A stretch of DNA of 64,000 nt from Dongia rigui (GTDB lineage: Bacteria; Pseudomonadota; Alphaproteobacteria; Dongiales; Dongiaceae). Positions within the stretch are counted from its first letter, which is position 1, and each line of letters opens with the position of its first letter. Position numbers and translations under genes: made by a program. The notes below the pieces were generated by a model. That model was not told where the DNA came from. It did no database searches and saw only the letters and a program-made list of their open reading frames with translations. The stretch covers positions 2,170,001 to 2,234,000 of the forward strand of contig NZ_JAXCLX010000001.1 of the NCBI RefSeq assembly GCF_034044635.1. The letters run 5' to 3'. This document shows, piece after piece, positions 17,658 to 27,665 of the stretch.

Positions 17658-18404
17658 ATGGCCACTCCTCTCGTTGAAATGCGCAACATCTCGATCAGCT
17701 TCGGCGGTGTCCGCGCCGTCGACGATGTCTCGATCGATCTCTATCCCGGCGAAGTCGTGGGGCTCCTCGGCCATAACGGCGCCGGCAAATCGACCCTCAT
17801 CAAGATTCTCTCCGGGGCCTATCAGGCCGATAAGGGCGAGATTCTGATCGACGGCAAGGTGGCCGATATCAAATCCTCGCGCGACGCCCGCGACCACCGC
17901 ATCGAGACGATCTACCAGAACCTCGCTTTGGCCGATAACCTCGACGCCTGCGCCAATCTCTTCCTGGGGCGCGAGATGACCGCGGCTGGCTTCCTCGACG
18001 AACCGGCGATGGAAGCGGCGGCGCGAAAGGTGATCGGCAGGCTTAATCCCAATTTCAAAAAATACCACGCGCCGGTCTCGGCCCTCTCCGGCGGCCAGCG
18101 CCAATCGGTCGCCATCGCCCGCGCCGTCTATTTCGACGCCCGCATCCTCATCATGGACGAGCCGACGGCAGCCTTGGGTGTCCAGGAAACCAAGATGGTG
18201 GCCGAGCTTATCCAACAGCTCAAAAAAGAAGGGATCGGAATCTTCCTCATCAGCCACGACCTCCACGACGTCTTCGATCTCTCGGACCGTCTGTCGGTGA
18301 TGAAGAACGGCAAGCTGGTCGGCACCGTGCGGACGCAGGATGTCACCAAGGACGACGTGCTGGGGATGATCATCCTGGGCAAGCAGCCGGGCGCAACCAT
18401 CTAA
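17658..18404 (+). CDS. xylG: Sugar ABC transporter ATP-binding protein, single-domain
   Basis: This energises the XylH importer. It contains one nucleotide-binding domain: Walker [10 protein letters not shown]-loop [13 protein letters not shown], signature LSGGQRQSV, Walker [12 protein letters not shown] and switch ISHDLHDV. At 248 residues it is half the length of classical XylG and RbsA, which carry two fused domains. Single-domain versions (as in FrcA) are known for some CUT2 systems and would work as homodimers. There is no sign of truncation: the stop is clean and no second-domain remnant follows. The operon seems to end here. Confidence 0.88.
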   Translation: MATPLVEMRNISISFGGVRAVDDVSIDLYPGEVVGLLGHNGAGKSTLIKILSGAYQADKGEILIDGKVADIKSSRDARDHRIETIYQNLALADNLDACANLFLGREMTAAGFLDEPAMEAAARKVIGRLNPNFKKYHAPVSALSGGQRQSVAIARAVYFDARILIMDEPTAALGVQETKMVAELIQQLKKEGIGIFLISHDLHDVFDLSDRLSVMKNGKLVGTVRTQDVTKDDVLGMIILGKQPGATI

Positions 18405-18485
18405 GATGGTTGGCCTAAAAACTTCGGCATTGGTCTCATAGAGATTCTCGACGGCGTGACCGCCTGATATGCCATAATGAGCGGA

Positions 18486-19970
18486 TTAATTCATTCCTCG
18501 GTTTGCGATTACAATCGGCTGAAAGTCATCGCCATCAATATGTCCGACTAATATGGCGTCTAAATTAAGGGCGTTAGCCGACTTTGCGAGGGCTCGTTCG
18601 ACACGTCTGTAGGACTGCAATTCTTTGTCACCAAAAATAGGTCGATCGATTGCGACTACCAATCGAGCTCTTCTGATTTTCGCGTCTTTCTTCTTCTCGT
18701 TTAGTTCGTAAGCGACTCTTTGAAATGCAGGAGAGTATACGAACTGCCAAACATTACTAACTGACAATATTTGATAACCAATAGTGATGTTATCGTTGAA
18801 CACAACGTAATCAAACATCCCACCGCTATAAGTGAGTACATTCTCGTAATTCTGTCGTAACCATCGGCCGACAGCGCGGGAAACTCTTTTCTTTGCATGC
18901 TCAATCGCTTCCCCTCGCTCTTTGCGCAGAGCGTCTCCAGACATAAAATCCAGAAGATCTACGTCGGTCGGAGAGATGTCATTCGTTGAGAGTCTGATTT
19001 CTTGCTCCCAAGGGAAAGCATCTTCAGCAGGCGCCGTCGTAGGTCCGTCAGAAGTTTTAGAAATTTCCTTTACCTGTTGGATGGCTTCTGGCGTGACTTC
19101 TCGTGCTCTTAGATAGTTTTCGGCATGGGTCAAAAACTGATCAGCGCTATATATCCAGAATTGCTCAGTTGAGGCTTTGAGGTTCATTTCTTGGAGCAGA
19201 GCAGTGTTCGGCCCCAGCGTTTTGCCGTCCTCCGACCACCACCAATCACGCTTATTGTCACCCGTTACAAATACGAGTTTACCAATTTGCTGTGTCTTGG
19301 CGTGATCGATTATCTGTCGCCAAATTATTAGATCTCCATGCTGCCGCTGATATGCAATATCGCGATCAAAAAAGACGCTGCCGTCTTTGCCAGCATCAGA
19401 AAACCCGGGTGGAATCTTATTTTCATAGCGATCTTTGGCGTCGACGACTAATGCGTCGAGCGCCGCCTGGTCATGGGGATGTGAACCGACCTTGCCTTCT
19501 AACAGTCTTGCGATCCGATCGCCGATTGGGTCGTCCAGGCTGATGGACGGCAGCTTTTCACATGCAATTTGTACGGCCTCACGTAGGGAATCATGCGCTT
19601 CTTGCGCAGACTTCAAACGGGCCTCCATATCCTTGACGCCTAAATTACGTTTCTCCAATTCGACAGTATTGATTTCCTCCCTTAGCTGCCCTGAAACATC
19701 GGTAATGGTCGTTAGTAATTTCCGTATCCGCGCGTTTTCTTGCTTGATACGGTTAATTCTATTGCGATGAAATTCGAGACCAACGTGATATGGAATCCAT
19801 ATACGTTGCCCAATTTTTTCCAGAACAGAGAAGTAGACTTCCCGAACTGCCTCCGGGTAGCTGTACAAGTTTAGCAAGACATTTGTGTCGAAAATGAAAG
19901 TGCCTTCGGCCCAAAGAGATTCAAAAGCCTCTGGCGTGGGCCGATAGTACCAAGAAAAAGAAGCTTTCAT
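18486..19970 (-). CDS. PIN-like domain (PIN_8/DUF4935-type) protein
   Basis: A 494-residue protein with an N-terminal PIN-type nuclease fold and an uncharacterised C-terminal part. Candidate metal ligands are Asp28 in FIFDTNVLLNLY, Glu near 66 in GLEFHRNR, Asp near 209 in FFDRDIAYQ and Asp near 238 in VFVTGDNKRDWW. A helical insert (about 80-160) lies within the fold. The C-terminal 200 residues include SGGMFDYVVFNDNITIGYQI and ARLVVAIDRPIFGD and match nothing I recognise. Composition is about 45% GC in a sampled line against about 65% in flanks, which suggests transfer. ATG 19970 is chosen over a TTG at 20012. No antitoxin partner is adjacent. Confidence 0.8.
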   Translation of the reverse strand: MKASFSWYYRPTPEAFESLWAEGTFIFDTNVLLNLYSYPEAVREVYFSVLEKIGQRIWIPYHVGLEFHRNRINRIKQENARIRKLLTTITDVSGQLREEINTVELEKRNLGVKDMEARLKSAQEAHDSLREAVQIACEKLPSISLDDPIGDRIARLLEGKVGSHPHDQAALDALVVDAKDRYENKIPPGFSDAGKDGSVFFDRDIAYQRQHGDLIIWRQIIDHAKTQQIGKLVFVTGDNKRDWWWSEDGKTLGPNTALLQEMNLKASTEQFWIYSADQFLTHAENYLRAREVTPEAIQQVKEISKTSDGPTTAPAEDAFPWEQEIRLSTNDISPTDVDLLDFMSGDALRKERGEAIEHAKKRVSRAVGRWLRQNYENVLTYSGGMFDYVVFNDNITIGYQILSVSNVWQFVYSPAFQRVAYELNEKKKDAKIRRARLVVAIDRPIFGDKELQSYRRVERALAKSANALNLDAILVGHIDGDDFQPIVIANRGMN

Positions 19971-20274
19971 TGCCCGAGGCGGCCTTTCGAGAAACCGGTT
20001 CGTGGGACGCAAATATAATAGCCGCCGAAGAAGGTTTTACAGCTTATAATTGGGTGCTCGCGGTCTTTTTGATCGGAGTGCGATAAAGCTCCCCCAAACA
20101 TTGACTCATCCCCCCAAAAAGCCTAGTTTCCGGCCCGCTTTACCTTCTTTGGCAGAGCCTTGGCCCCGAGGGGCCCCGCCCGTCTGCGAGTTTCGCACAC
20201 GGGCGCGAACGCGTTTTGGGCCATCGCCTGAAACTCTAAGGCTTTGACATTTAAGGCATTTTGACGGGAACGGT
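19971..20274. other. Divergent spacer between the PIN gene and ffh
   Basis: No gene is seen. A TATTATATT tract near 20012-20020 on the minus strand could be a -10 element for the PIN gene. At 20178-20204 there is a very stable hairpin on either strand: GCCCGT plus TGCGA pair with TCGCA plus ACGGGC around a GTT loop with one C-C mismatch. A short GGCCCC/GGGGCC dyad lies just before it. The SRP RNA signature is absent, so this is not ffs. Confidence 0.5.
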
Positions 20275-21675
20275 ATGTTCGAGAAGCTGAGCGAAAGATT
20301 AGGCGGTGTCCTTGATAAGCTGACCAAGCGCGGTCAGCTCAGCGAGGCTGACGTCGATGAGGCGCTGCGCGAAGTGCGCGTGGCGCTGCTCGAGGCTGAC
20401 GCCGCCTTGCCCGTCGTGAAGGATTTCATCACCGCCGTCCGTGCCGAGGCCGTGGGCGAAAAGGTCACCAAATCGGTGACCCCCGGCCAGATGGTCATCA
20501 AGATCGTCCATGACGAGCTGGTGAAGGTCTTGAAGGCCCAGGGCAATGAAGCCCCGGGCCTCGACCTCACCCATACCCCGCCGGTCCCCATCCTGATGCT
20601 GGGTCTGCAGGGTTCGGGCAAGACCACCTCGACCGCCAAGATTTCGCGCCGCTTTGCCGAGAAGCAGGGCAAGAAGGTGCTGATGGCGTCGCTCGACACG
20701 CGCCGTCCCGCCGCCCAACAGCAGCTTGCGATCCTCGGCGAGCAGACCGGCATCAAGACGCTGCCGATCATCCCCGGCGAGCCACCGGTTGCGATCGCCA
20801 AGCGCGCCATGAACACCGGCCGCTTAGAGGGCTACGACATCGTCATGCTCGATACCGCCGGTCGCCTGGCGATCGATGACGAGCTGATGGCGGAACTGGC
20901 CGAGGTCCGCGATGCGGTGAAGCCGCACGAGAGTCTCCTCGTCGCCGACGCGATGACCGGCCAGGACGCCGTCAACACGGCCAAGCATTTCCAGGACAAG
21001 ATCGGCATCACCGGCATCATGCTGACCCGCATCGACGGCGATGCGCGCGGTGGTGCGGCCCTCTCGATGCGCGCCGTCACCGGCAAGCCGATCAAGCTGC
21101 TGGGTACCGGCGAAAAGCTGGATGCCATCGAAGACTTCCACGCCGATCGCGTCGCCGGCCGCATTTTGGGCATGGGCGATATCGTCTCCCTCGTCGAAAG
21201 GGCGATGGAAGCGACGGAACAGGAAGAAGCCGAAAAACTCGCCCTCAAGATGCAGAAGGGCCAGTTCGACTTGAACGATCTCGCCCAGCAGATGAAGCAG
21301 CTGCAGAAGATGGGTGGCATCGGCGGCATCATCGGCATGCTGCCCGGCATCGGCAAGATGCAGAAGCAGCTCGAAGGCAAGGTCGACGAGAAGGTCGTGA
21401 AGCGCTCGCTGGCCATCATCTCGGCGATGACGCCCAAGGAACGCCGCGTTCCCGACATCATCAAGGCCTCCAGGAAGACCCGCATTGCAAAAGGTGCCGG
21501 CGTCCAGGTGCAGGATGTGAACAAGCTTTTGAAGCAGCACCAGGAAATGGCGCGGATGATGAAGCAGGTGTCAAAAATGGGCCAGAAGGGTCTGATGCGC
21601 CACGGCATGGCGGCCCTCATGAAGGGTGGCATGGGTGGCATGGGCGGTGGCGGCGGCTTCGGAGGGATGCGATGA
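20275..21675 (+). CDS. ffh: Signal recognition particle protein Ffh (SRP54)
   Basis: This GTPase targets nascent membrane proteins to FtsY at the inner membrane, with 4.5S RNA. The N domain (1-85) precedes the G domain with G1 GLQGSGKTTSTAK, DTRRPAAQQQL, G3 DTAGRL and TRIDGDARGGA. The M domain from about residue 300 is Met-rich (MQKGQFDLNDLAQQMKQL, GGIIGMLPGI) and holds the SRP RNA-binding RIAKGAGVQVQDVNKLLKQ segment. The C-terminus is a Gly/Met tail. Length 466 is normal. It overlaps the VOC gene by four bases (ATGA). Confidence 0.98.
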   Translation: MFEKLSERLGGVLDKLTKRGQLSEADVDEALREVRVALLEADAALPVVKDFITAVRAEAVGEKVTKSVTPGQMVIKIVHDELVKVLKAQGNEAPGLDLTHTPPVPILMLGLQGSGKTTSTAKISRRFAEKQGKKVLMASLDTRRPAAQQQLAILGEQTGIKTLPIIPGEPPVAIAKRAMNTGRLEGYDIVMLDTAGRLAIDDELMAELAEVRDAVKPHESLLVADAMTGQDAVNTAKHFQDKIGITGIMLTRIDGDARGGAALSMRAVTGKPIKLLGTGEKLDAIEDFHADRVAGRILGMGDIVSLVERAMEATEQEEAEKLALKMQKGQFDLNDLAQQMKQLQKMGGIGGIIGMLPGIGKMQKQLEGKVDEKVVKRSLAIISAMTPKERRVPDIIKASRKTRIAKGAGVQVQDVNKLLKQHQEMARMMKQVSKMGQKGLMRHGMAALMKGGMGGMGGGGGFGGMR

Positions 21676-22076
21676 TCGATCACGTTTCCATCGGCGTCAG
21701 CGATCTGAAGAAGGCGCGCGCCTTCTATGACGTCGTGCTCCTCGCCCTCTCCTACATGCGCGTCCACGACGTGGATATTCCCGGCCAGGGCGTCGTCGCC
21801 CACGGCTATGGCGAAGCCGGTGCCCAGGCGCGCTTCTGGATCGGCGTGCCGGAACATGTGAACGCCGACGCTAACCGTACCGGCGGCAATCATTTTGCCT
21901 TTCAGGCGAAATCGCGGCTCGAGGTCGATGCCTTCTATCAGGCCGCGATCAATAACGGCGCCAAGGATAACGGGGCTCCCGGTATCCGCGCCCATTACCA
22001 CCCGAATTACTACGGCGCCTTCGTCTTCGACCCCGACGGGAACAAGATCGAAGCGTGCTGCCACCTACCCGAATAA
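21672..22076 (+). CDS. VOC-family (glyoxalase/bleomycin-resistance-like) protein
   Basis: A 134-residue single-module vicinal-oxygen-chelate protein. It has His4 in [12 protein letters not shown], a central [18 protein letters not shown] and the closing [13 protein letters not shown] with a Glu ligand candidate. Family members bind a divalent metal at His/Glu positions and act on glyoxylase-like, dioxygenase or antibiotic substrates; the substrate here is unknown. The start ATG overlaps the ffh stop (ATGA), so translation is probably coupled. It separates ffh from rpsP, which are more often adjacent. Confidence 0.88.
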   Translation: MIDHVSIGVSDLKKARAFYDVVLLALSYMRVHDVDIPGQGVVAHGYGEAGAQARFWIGVPEHVNADANRTGGNHFAFQAKSRLEVDAFYQAAINNGAKDNGAPGIRAHYHPNYYGAFVFDPDGNKIEACCHLPE

Positions 22077-22125
22077 CCAACCGAATAACCAGATTGTCGA
22101 AGTTCCAAAAAGGAGAATACCTCTC

Positions 22126-22497
22126 ATGTCGTTGAAGATCCGTCTCGCCCGTGGTGGCGCCAAGAAGCGTCCGTTCTATCGCATCGTCGTGGCCGAGAGC
22201 CGCTTCGCCCGCGATGGCCGCTTCGTGGAACGTATCGGCTCCTATAACCCGATGCTGACCAAGGAAGACCCGAACCGCGTGCTCATCGAAGTCGAGCGTG
22301 CCAAGCATTGGCTCTCGAAGGGCGCCCTGCCGACCGAGCGCGTGCAGCACTTCTTTGCCAAGCTCGGCCTCATGGATGCGCCGGCGCGTCACGACCAGAC
22401 CAAGCAGGACAAGCCGAAGGCGAAGGCCGTCGAGCGCGCCAAGGCCAATGCCGAAGCCGCCGCGAAGGCCGCTGAAGCCCCGGCTGCCGAGGCCTAA
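22126..22497 (+). CDS. rpsP: 30S ribosomal protein S16
   Basis: This small-subunit protein is needed for 30S assembly. The first 85 residues are canonical: [42 protein letters not shown] and [18 protein letters not shown] 40-residue Lys/Ala-rich tail follows, common in alphaproteobacteria (123 residues in all). AAGGAG lies nine bases before the ATG. First of the rpsP-rimM-trmD-rplS run. Confidence 0.97.
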   Translation: MSLKIRLARGGAKKRPFYRIVVAESRFARDGRFVERIGSYNPMLTKEDPNRVLIEVERAKHWLSKGALPTERVQHFFAKLGLMDAPARHDQTKQDKPKAKAVERAKANAEAAAKAAEAPAAEA

Positions 22498-22505
22498 GGT
22501 CCATT

Positions 22506-23078
22506 TTGGCGGAGAAGCCGGCAATGGTCTTGATGGGCGCCATCATCGGTGCGCATGGCATCAAGGGCGAGGTGAAGGTGAAGTCCTTCGCCAGCGCGCC
22601 CAAGGCCATTGCGTCCTATGGTCCGCTTGTCGATGCCAAGGGCCGGGCCTTCGCCCTCGCCGTGACCGGCCAGGCCAGTCCTGGCAAGAACGGCGCCGGA
22701 CAGGACATCCTCATCGCCCGCATCGACGGTGTTGGTGATCGGAACGCAGCCGAGGCATTGAAGGGCGTCGAGCTCTTCGTGGCGCGCGAGCGCCTGCCCC
22801 AGATTGCGGACGCGGAGGAGTTCTATCTGGCCGACCTCATCGGCCTTGACGTTGTCGATCAACATGGCGTGGCCCAAGGCCGTGTCATTGCGGTTGAAAA
22901 CTATGGTGCCGGTGATGTGATCGCGATCGATGGCGGCCCCAAAGGCGCCTTCGATGTTGCTTTCACCAAGGCACTGGTGCCGGTGGTCGATGTCGCCGGC
23001 GGCAAATTGGGGCTCGATCTTCCGGACGGTTTCTTCGACCGACCTGAGGGCGAGCCTGAAGATGCCGCGCTGAACTGA
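22506..23078 (+). CDS. rimM: Ribosome maturation factor RimM
   Basis: RimM assists 30S head assembly and binds S19. The N-terminal barrel begins [20 protein letters not shown] and the PRC-barrel part includes [18 protein letters not shown]. The C-terminus has the expected [19 protein letters not shown] (190 residues). A TTG at 22506 preceded by TAAGG is taken as the start because residues before the GAHGI motif then match the usual spacing. ATG 22524, preceded by GGAG, is a good alternative that removes six residues. Eight bases separate it from rpsP. Confidence 0.93.
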   Translation: MAEKPAMVLMGAIIGAHGIKGEVKVKSFASAPKAIASYGPLVDAKGRAFALAVTGQASPGKNGAGQDILIARIDGVGDRNAAEALKGVELFVARERLPQIADAEEFYLADLIGLDVVDQHGVAQGRVIAVENYGAGDVIAIDGGPKGAFDVAFTKALVPVVDVAGGKLGLDLPDGFFDRPEGEPEDAALN

Positions 23079-23092
23079 AGGCACAGGCGGAG

Positions 23093-23845
23093 GTGACGCA
23101 GACAAGGACGCCGACTGACCAGGCCTGGACGGCTCGCATCCTGACCCTGTTCCCGGAAATGTTTCCGGGACCCCTGGGTCAGAGCCTGGCGGGCAAGGCC
23201 TTGGAGAAGGGGATCTGGCGGCTGGAGACGATGCAGATTCGCGATTTCGCGACCGACAAGCATCGCACGGTCGACGACACACCCTTCGGCGGTGGTGCCG
23301 GCATGGTGATGCGGCCCGATGTGGTTGATGCGGCACTCGCTGCGGCCACTGGGGACGGTCTCGGCACCAAAGGTAATGGGCCGGCGATCTATCTCACCCC
23401 GCGCGGGCGCCTGCTGAAGCAGGATCTCGTGCAGGAACTGGCGGCGGGGCCGGGCGTGGTTCTGCTCTGCGGCCGGTACGAAGGGTTGGACGAACGGGTG
23501 ATCGAGGCGCGTGGATTGCTGGAGGTGAGCCTCGGCGATTTCGTGCTCTCGGGCGGTGAGCCGGCGGCTCTTGCCTTGATCGATGCCTGTGTCCGTCTCC
23601 TTCCTGGTGTGATGGGCGCAGAGGCGACCTTGGACGAGGAGAGTTTTGACGCGGGCCTGCTGGAATATCCGCATTACACGCGGCCCGCCGAGTGGAAGGA
23701 CAAAAAGGTGCCGGAGGTCCTGATCTCCGGTCACCACGAGAAAATCCAGAGCTGGCGCCAAGCCCAGTCCGAGGAGACGACGAAATTGCGGCGGCCCGAT
23801 TTGTGGGACGCCTATCTGAAACGCGGTGCCGCAGGGGACCGCTGA
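23093..23845 (+). CDS. trmD: tRNA (guanine-37-N1)-methyltransferase
   Basis: TrmD methylates G37 of tRNAs reading CUN, CCN and CGG, preventing frameshifts, using AdoMet in a trefoil-knot fold. Visible signatures are [41 protein letters not shown], the knot [13 protein letters not shown] and [17 protein letters not shown], and [20 protein letters not shown]. The start is GTG 23093 with GGAG directly abutting, an unusually close spacing; no better start precedes the conserved region. At 250 residues it is complete. Confidence 0.96.
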   Translation: MTQTRTPTDQAWTARILTLFPEMFPGPLGQSLAGKALEKGIWRLETMQIRDFATDKHRTVDDTPFGGGAGMVMRPDVVDAALAAATGDGLGTKGNGPAIYLTPRGRLLKQDLVQELAAGPGVVLLCGRYEGLDERVIEARGLLEVSLGDFVLSGGEPAALALIDACVRLLPGVMGAEATLDEESFDAGLLEYPHYTRPAEWKDKKVPEVLISGHHEKIQSWRQAQSEETTKLRRPDLWDAYLKRGAAGDR

Positions 23846-23906
23846 ACAATCGGGCGGTGCTTCAAAAGCGGCGCCCATGAAGTTGAAAGAAGAAAGGATT
23901 AAGACC

Positions 23907-24308
23907 ATGACCATGTTGCATGAATTCGAAGCGGCCCAGTTGGCGAAGCTTCAGGGCGCCACCAAGGTGCCGGATTTCCGTCCCGGCGATTCGGTGAAGG
24001 TGAGCGTGAAGGTCGTCGAAGGCGAGCGCGAGCGCGTGCAGGCTTTCGAGGGCGTCTGCATCGCCCGCAAGAATGCCGGCGTGAACTCGTCGTTCACGCT
24101 CCGCAAGATCTCCTACGGTGAAGGCGTCGAGCGCGTGTTCCCGCTGTTCTCGCCGCGCCTGGTCAGCATCGAAGTCGTCCGCCAGGGCGACGTGCGCCGC
24201 GCCAAGCTCTATTACCTCCGTGGCCTGCGCGGCAAGGCTGCCCGCATCACCGAGCGCGAGCGCACCACGACGACGACGACGGCCGCCGCCGACGCCGCCA
24301 GCGAGTAA
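23907..24308 (+). CDS. rplS: 50S ribosomal protein L19
   Basis: This large-subunit protein sits at the 30S-50S interface. The product reads [14 protein letters not shown], then [59 protein letters not shown] and a C-terminal [16 protein letters not shown], followed by a Thr/Ala tail. ATG 23907 has AAAGG about nine bases upstream (133 residues). The open frame extends back to 23826 over the trmD end, but those residues are not family-like. Confidence 0.96.
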   Translation: MTMLHEFEAAQLAKLQGATKVPDFRPGDSVKVSVKVVEGERERVQAFEGVCIARKNAGVNSSFTLRKISYGEGVERVFPLFSPRLVSIEVVRQGDVRRAKLYYLRGLRGKAARITERERTTTTTTAAADAASE

Positions 24309-24481
24309 AGCTGAGCAGCGGTGGTTGTGGCGCATGGCTCCGCCGGTGGAAATCGGCGGGACCCGGCGCTTAAATAGCTGCGTTGAGATACCCATCCTTT
24401 CTCGGCCCGGTCGTCCCATGTCGTGGGGCGACCGCCGGCTGGGGCAGGATATCGGCAAATACCGGCACCAAGGACGAGATC

Positions 24482-25882
24482 ATGGCGAAGACGCTGTTCG
24501 ATAAGATCTGGGAAAACCATCTGGTCCACCGTCAGGACGACGGCACCTGCCTTATCTATATCGACCGCCACCTCGTCCATGAAGTCACCAGCCCGCAGGC
24601 CTTCGAAGGTCTGCGTACCGCCGGTCGCAAGGTGCACCGGCCGCAGGCGACCCTTGCCGTGGCCGATCACAATGTCCCGACCTCGGACCGCTCCAAGGGC
24701 ATCACCGAGGAGGAAAGCCGGATCCAGGTCGAGACGCTGGAAAAGAACACCCGCGATTTCGGCGTGCCCTATTTCTCGATGGACGATATCCGCCAGGGCA
24801 TCGTCCACATCATCGGGCCGGAGCAGGGCTTCACCCAGCCCGGCATGACCATCGTCTGCGGCGATTCGCATACCTCGACCCACGGCGCCTTCGGCTCATT
24901 GGCCTTCGGCATCGGCACGTCGGAAGTCGAGCACGTGCTGGCGACCCAAACGCTGATCCAGAAGCCCGCCAAGAACATGCGCATCTCGGTCGACGGCAAG
25001 CTGGGTGCTGGTGTCACGGCCAAGGACATCGTGCTCGCCATCATCGGCAAGATCGGCACGGCCGGCGGCACAGGCTACGTCATCGAATTCGCCGGTTCGG
25101 CCATCCGCGGCCTCTCGATGGAAGGCCGCATGACGGTCTGCAACATGACCATCGAAGCCGGCGCCCGCGCTGGCCTCATCGCCCCCGACGAGACAACGTT
25201 CGAGTATATCAAAGGCCGCCCGCTGGCGCCCAAGGGTGCTGCCTGGGAACAGGCGGTGGCGTTCTGGAAGACCTTGCCCACCGATGCCGGCGCCAAGTTC
25301 GACGTCGAGATCGCGATGAAGGCCGAGGATATCGTGCCGCAAGTCACCTGGGGCACCAGCCCCGAAGACGTGCTGCCCATCACCGCCAAGGTGCCCAATC
25401 CGGCCGATGTGGCCGATGAGGACAAGCGCCGCGCCATGGAGCGCGCGCTCGATTACATGGGCCTCACCGCCGGCACGCCGCTGACCGAGGTCAAGGTCGA
25501 CCGCGTCTTCATCGGTTCCTGCACCAATGGCCGCATCGAAGACATCCGCGAAGTGGCCAAGCTCGCCAAGGGGCGCAAGGTGGCATCCCATGTCAATGCG
25601 ATGGTGGTTCCGGGTTCGGGCCTGGTGAAGGCTCAGGCCGAAGAAGAAGGTCTCGACAAGATCCTCATCGAAGCCGGTTTCGACTGGCGCGAGCCGGGCT
25701 GCTCGATGTGCCTTGCCATGAATCCCGACCGCCTCTCACCCGGCGAGCGCTGCGCCTCAACCTCGAACCGCAATTTCGAAGGCCGTCAGGGCCGCGGCGG
25801 CCGCACGCATCTGGTGAGCCCGGCCATGGCCACCGCTGCCGCCATCACCGGTCACTTGGCCGACGTGCGCAATCTGTCCTGA
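24482..25882 (+). CDS. leuC: 3-isopropylmalate dehydratase large subunit
   Basis: With LeuD this aconitase-type enzyme isomerises 2- to 3-isopropylmalate in leucine synthesis. It starts [15 protein letters not shown] behind AAGGACGAG. Landmarks are [31 protein letters not shown], the [4Fe-4S] ligands in [12 protein letters not shown] and [13 protein letters not shown], and [10 protein letters not shown] with a C-terminal [13 protein letters not shown]. Length 466 is normal. The spacer after rplS has two hairpins without T-runs (near 24340 and 24409-24433). leuD and leuB do not follow; a minus-strand GGDEF gene overlaps the end by 31 bases. Confidence 0.97.
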   Translation: MAKTLFDKIWENHLVHRQDDGTCLIYIDRHLVHEVTSPQAFEGLRTAGRKVHRPQATLAVADHNVPTSDRSKGITEEESRIQVETLEKNTRDFGVPYFSMDDIRQGIVHIIGPEQGFTQPGMTIVCGDSHTSTHGAFGSLAFGIGTSEVEHVLATQTLIQKPAKNMRISVDGKLGAGVTAKDIVLAIIGKIGTAGGTGYVIEFAGSAIRGLSMEGRMTVCNMTIEAGARAGLIAPDETTFEYIKGRPLAPKGAAWEQAVAFWKTLPTDAGAKFDVEIAMKAEDIVPQVTWGTSPEDVLPITAKVPNPADVADEDKRRAMERALDYMGLTAGTPLTEVKVDRVFIGSCTNGRIEDIREVAKLAKGRKVASHVNAMVVPGSGLVKAQAEEEGLDKILIEAGFDWREPGCSMCLAMNPDRLSPGERCASTSNRNFEGRQGRGGRTHLVSPAMATAAAITGHLADVRNLS

Positions 25883-26826
25883 CAGGCGTCGGCCTGGCTG
25901 CTGGCGTTGAGGTCGACATAAAAGGCGCGATCCCGACCGGCGGATTTCGCGCGGTAGAGTGCCTTGTCGGCTTCCTTGAACAGGCTCTCTTGCGTGTGGT
26001 GTTCCTGGGGTACCACCGACAGGAAGCCGATGCTGACACTGACCGTCGTTGCTTGCTCGGGACAGATCCTGAGGTCGCGCGCGGCAGTGAGGATCGATTG
26101 GCCGATCACATGCACCATTTTTAACCCGCTTTCGCCAAGATCCAGAATCAGCGCAAACTCATCGCCGCCCAGACGCACGGCAAGGTCGCCTGGCCGGCGC
26201 GCATGGCCCAGCAGAATCTGTCCGACGGCATTAAGGAGCTGGTCGCCGGCGGCATGACCGTAAAGGTCGTTGAAGCTCTTGAAATTATCGACATCGACGA
26301 GCACCAGGCCGATCGCCCCTTGCGCGCGCACATTGCGGCGGATCTCGCGGTCCAGGAACAGCTTGTAGGCGCGCCGGTTGCTCAACCCGGTCAGCGGATC
26401 GCGCATCGCCAGTTCTTCCACCAGCTCCTCGGCCAGTTTGCGCTGGGTGATGTTGTGATGCGAAATGACGAACAGCGCCTTGTGCTCGACGCCGTGCAGC
26501 GCACTGACGCGCATGGTGAACCAACGCTTCTCATGCGGGCTGTGGCAGGGATACTCGCAGTAAAAGGATTCGCTCTTGCCCGCGAGAACATCCGCAATGC
26601 ACTGCATCGCGTCCTCGCTAAAACTGTCTCCTGCATCGGATGCGCAGGTCAGCGTCTCAAGATAGTTCTTGCCCTTGCAATCATAAGAGTCGGGCATGCC
26701 ATTTTCAGCACCGAACTTCTTCCATGCCAAATTGTAGTCGAGAATTGTACCCGCGGCATCGATCACCGCGATCTGCTCATCAAGCGAATGATAGACCGCT
26801 GTATGAAGGGCAAGTGGCAACGGCAT
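25852..26826 (-). CDS. PAS-GGDEF diguanylate cyclase
   Basis: A soluble protein of about 324 residues that should make c-di-GMP. The N-terminal half is PAS-like ([25 protein letters not shown] and a closing [17 protein letters not shown]). The C-terminal GGDEF domain has [39 protein letters not shown] and the intact active site RLGGDEFAL. An RxxD inhibitory site (RPGD) lies five residues before GGDEF. ATG 26826 is chosen for its GAGAAG nine bases upstream; a TTG at 26898 would extend it. The 3' end overlaps leuC by 31 bases. Confidence 0.9.
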   Translation of the reverse strand: MPLPLALHTAVYHSLDEQIAVIDAAGTILDYNLAWKKFGAENGMPDSYDCKGKNYLETLTCASDAGDSFSEDAMQCIADVLAGKSESFYCEYPCHSPHEKRWFTMRVSALHGVEHKALFVISHHNITQRKLAEELVEELAMRDPLTGLSNRRAYKLFLDREIRRNVRAQGAIGLVLVDVDNFKSFNDLYGHAAGDQLLNAVGQILLGHARRPGDLAVRLGGDEFALILDLGESGLKMVHVIGQSILTAARDLRICPEQATTVSVSIGFLSVVPQEHHTQESLFKEADKALYRAKSAGRDRAFYVDLNASSQADACQDRLRTSAK

Positions 26827-27176
26827 CGCGATGCTCTTCTCGGACTGACGATCGATGAGGCGCACAGTGATGTTTGAGTATGCATATCCATATTGCAAGC
26901 GCGGCTTTTCGTCGCTTCATCGCTGGATGTGCGGCAGCAATCGGACCAATGTCCTTGGATACGACATGCACGCGTCTTCAGCGGCATTCAGTCATTGGTT
27001 GATGGGCCGTACAGCCTAGCCTGGGTTCTTGATCCTCAAGCTCAGCGCAATCTGTCGAGGCGAAAAACTGAGCGCCGTCTTCGGTGCAACATGCGTGTCG
27101 AAAAAGCGGCCCGCCAGGGCGTCGCGGTGTTCGTCGGCGACGACCACGATCTTGCCACTGAGCACCAACAGGTTGA
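26827..27176. other. Gap between GGDEF and PAS_5 genes with a doubtful small ORF
   Basis: On the minus strand a 49-codon frame (27016-27165, GTG start) reads VLSGKIVVVADEHRDAL and then AGRFFDTHVAPKTALSFSPR. It looks protein-like but has no ribosome binding site, starts shortly after the PAS_5 stop, and I recognise no family. It may be a small gene or the remnant of a longer one. Nothing else is evident in this stretch. Confidence 0.3.
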
Positions 27177-27665
27177 TTAGAAGATCGGCCGCGATAAGCG
27201 CTTCTGCACGGTATAGACCAGGATCTTGTCGACCTCGCTATCGTCCTCCGACAACGGCAGGAAGATGGTTTCCATGTCCAGCCATTCGTGGTCTTCCGAT
27301 GTCGTCGGTGTCGGATCGACCAACGGCGCCTTTGACAGCACGACCTGATCGTAGTTCCGGAGCGCCTGGGCGCGGTCGAGGAAGGTGTTCTCCATGACCG
27401 GCTTCCCCGTCGGGTCGTTGCCGCGCATCGTCACCTCGCGCGTGCCGACCAGGCGATAGACATAGAGCCGCTCATCCGCCACCACATCCACCAACAGGAT
27501 GCTGGGGAGATATGGCGTGAGATCGGCGGGGTCGAGATCGGCGCGGCGCGGCATGCGCCGCTGGCCCCGTTTCTCGTCCCAATACCGGTACAGCACCGCG
27601 ACCTCCGGCGGCATGCCTGTCAGCCAATCCGGCGTCCGGTCCCGTAACATGGCTGCGGGCTGCAT
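27177..27665 (-). CDS. PAS_5-type (PF07310-like) protein
   Basis: A 162-residue soluble protein. It carries the pattern of the alphaproteobacterial PAS_5 family: VAVLYRYWDEKRGQRRMPRRADLDP, then LTPYLPSILLVDV, YVYRLVGTREV and GNDPTGK. The domain is usually a stand-alone PAS-like sensor of unknown ligand, with no output domain, as here. The start is taken as ATG 27665 (GGGGCGG upstream); GTG 27671 is possible. The neighbours are signalling genes (a GGDEF protein downstream, a PAS chemoreceptor divergent). Confidence 0.8.
   Translation of the reverse strand: MQPAAMLRDRTPDWLTGMPPEVAVLYRYWDEKRGQRRMPRRADLDPADLTPYLPSILLVDVVADERLYVYRLVGTREVTMRGNDPTGKPVMENTFLDRAQALRNYDQVVLSKAPLVDPTPTTSEDHEWLDMETIFLPLSEDDSEVDKILVYTVQKRLSRPIF

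Noticed and set aside
20178-20204. 4.5S RNA gene upstream of ffh
   Set aside because: The hairpin is strong, but the conserved SRP Alu/S-domain loop sequence is missing and it is too short.
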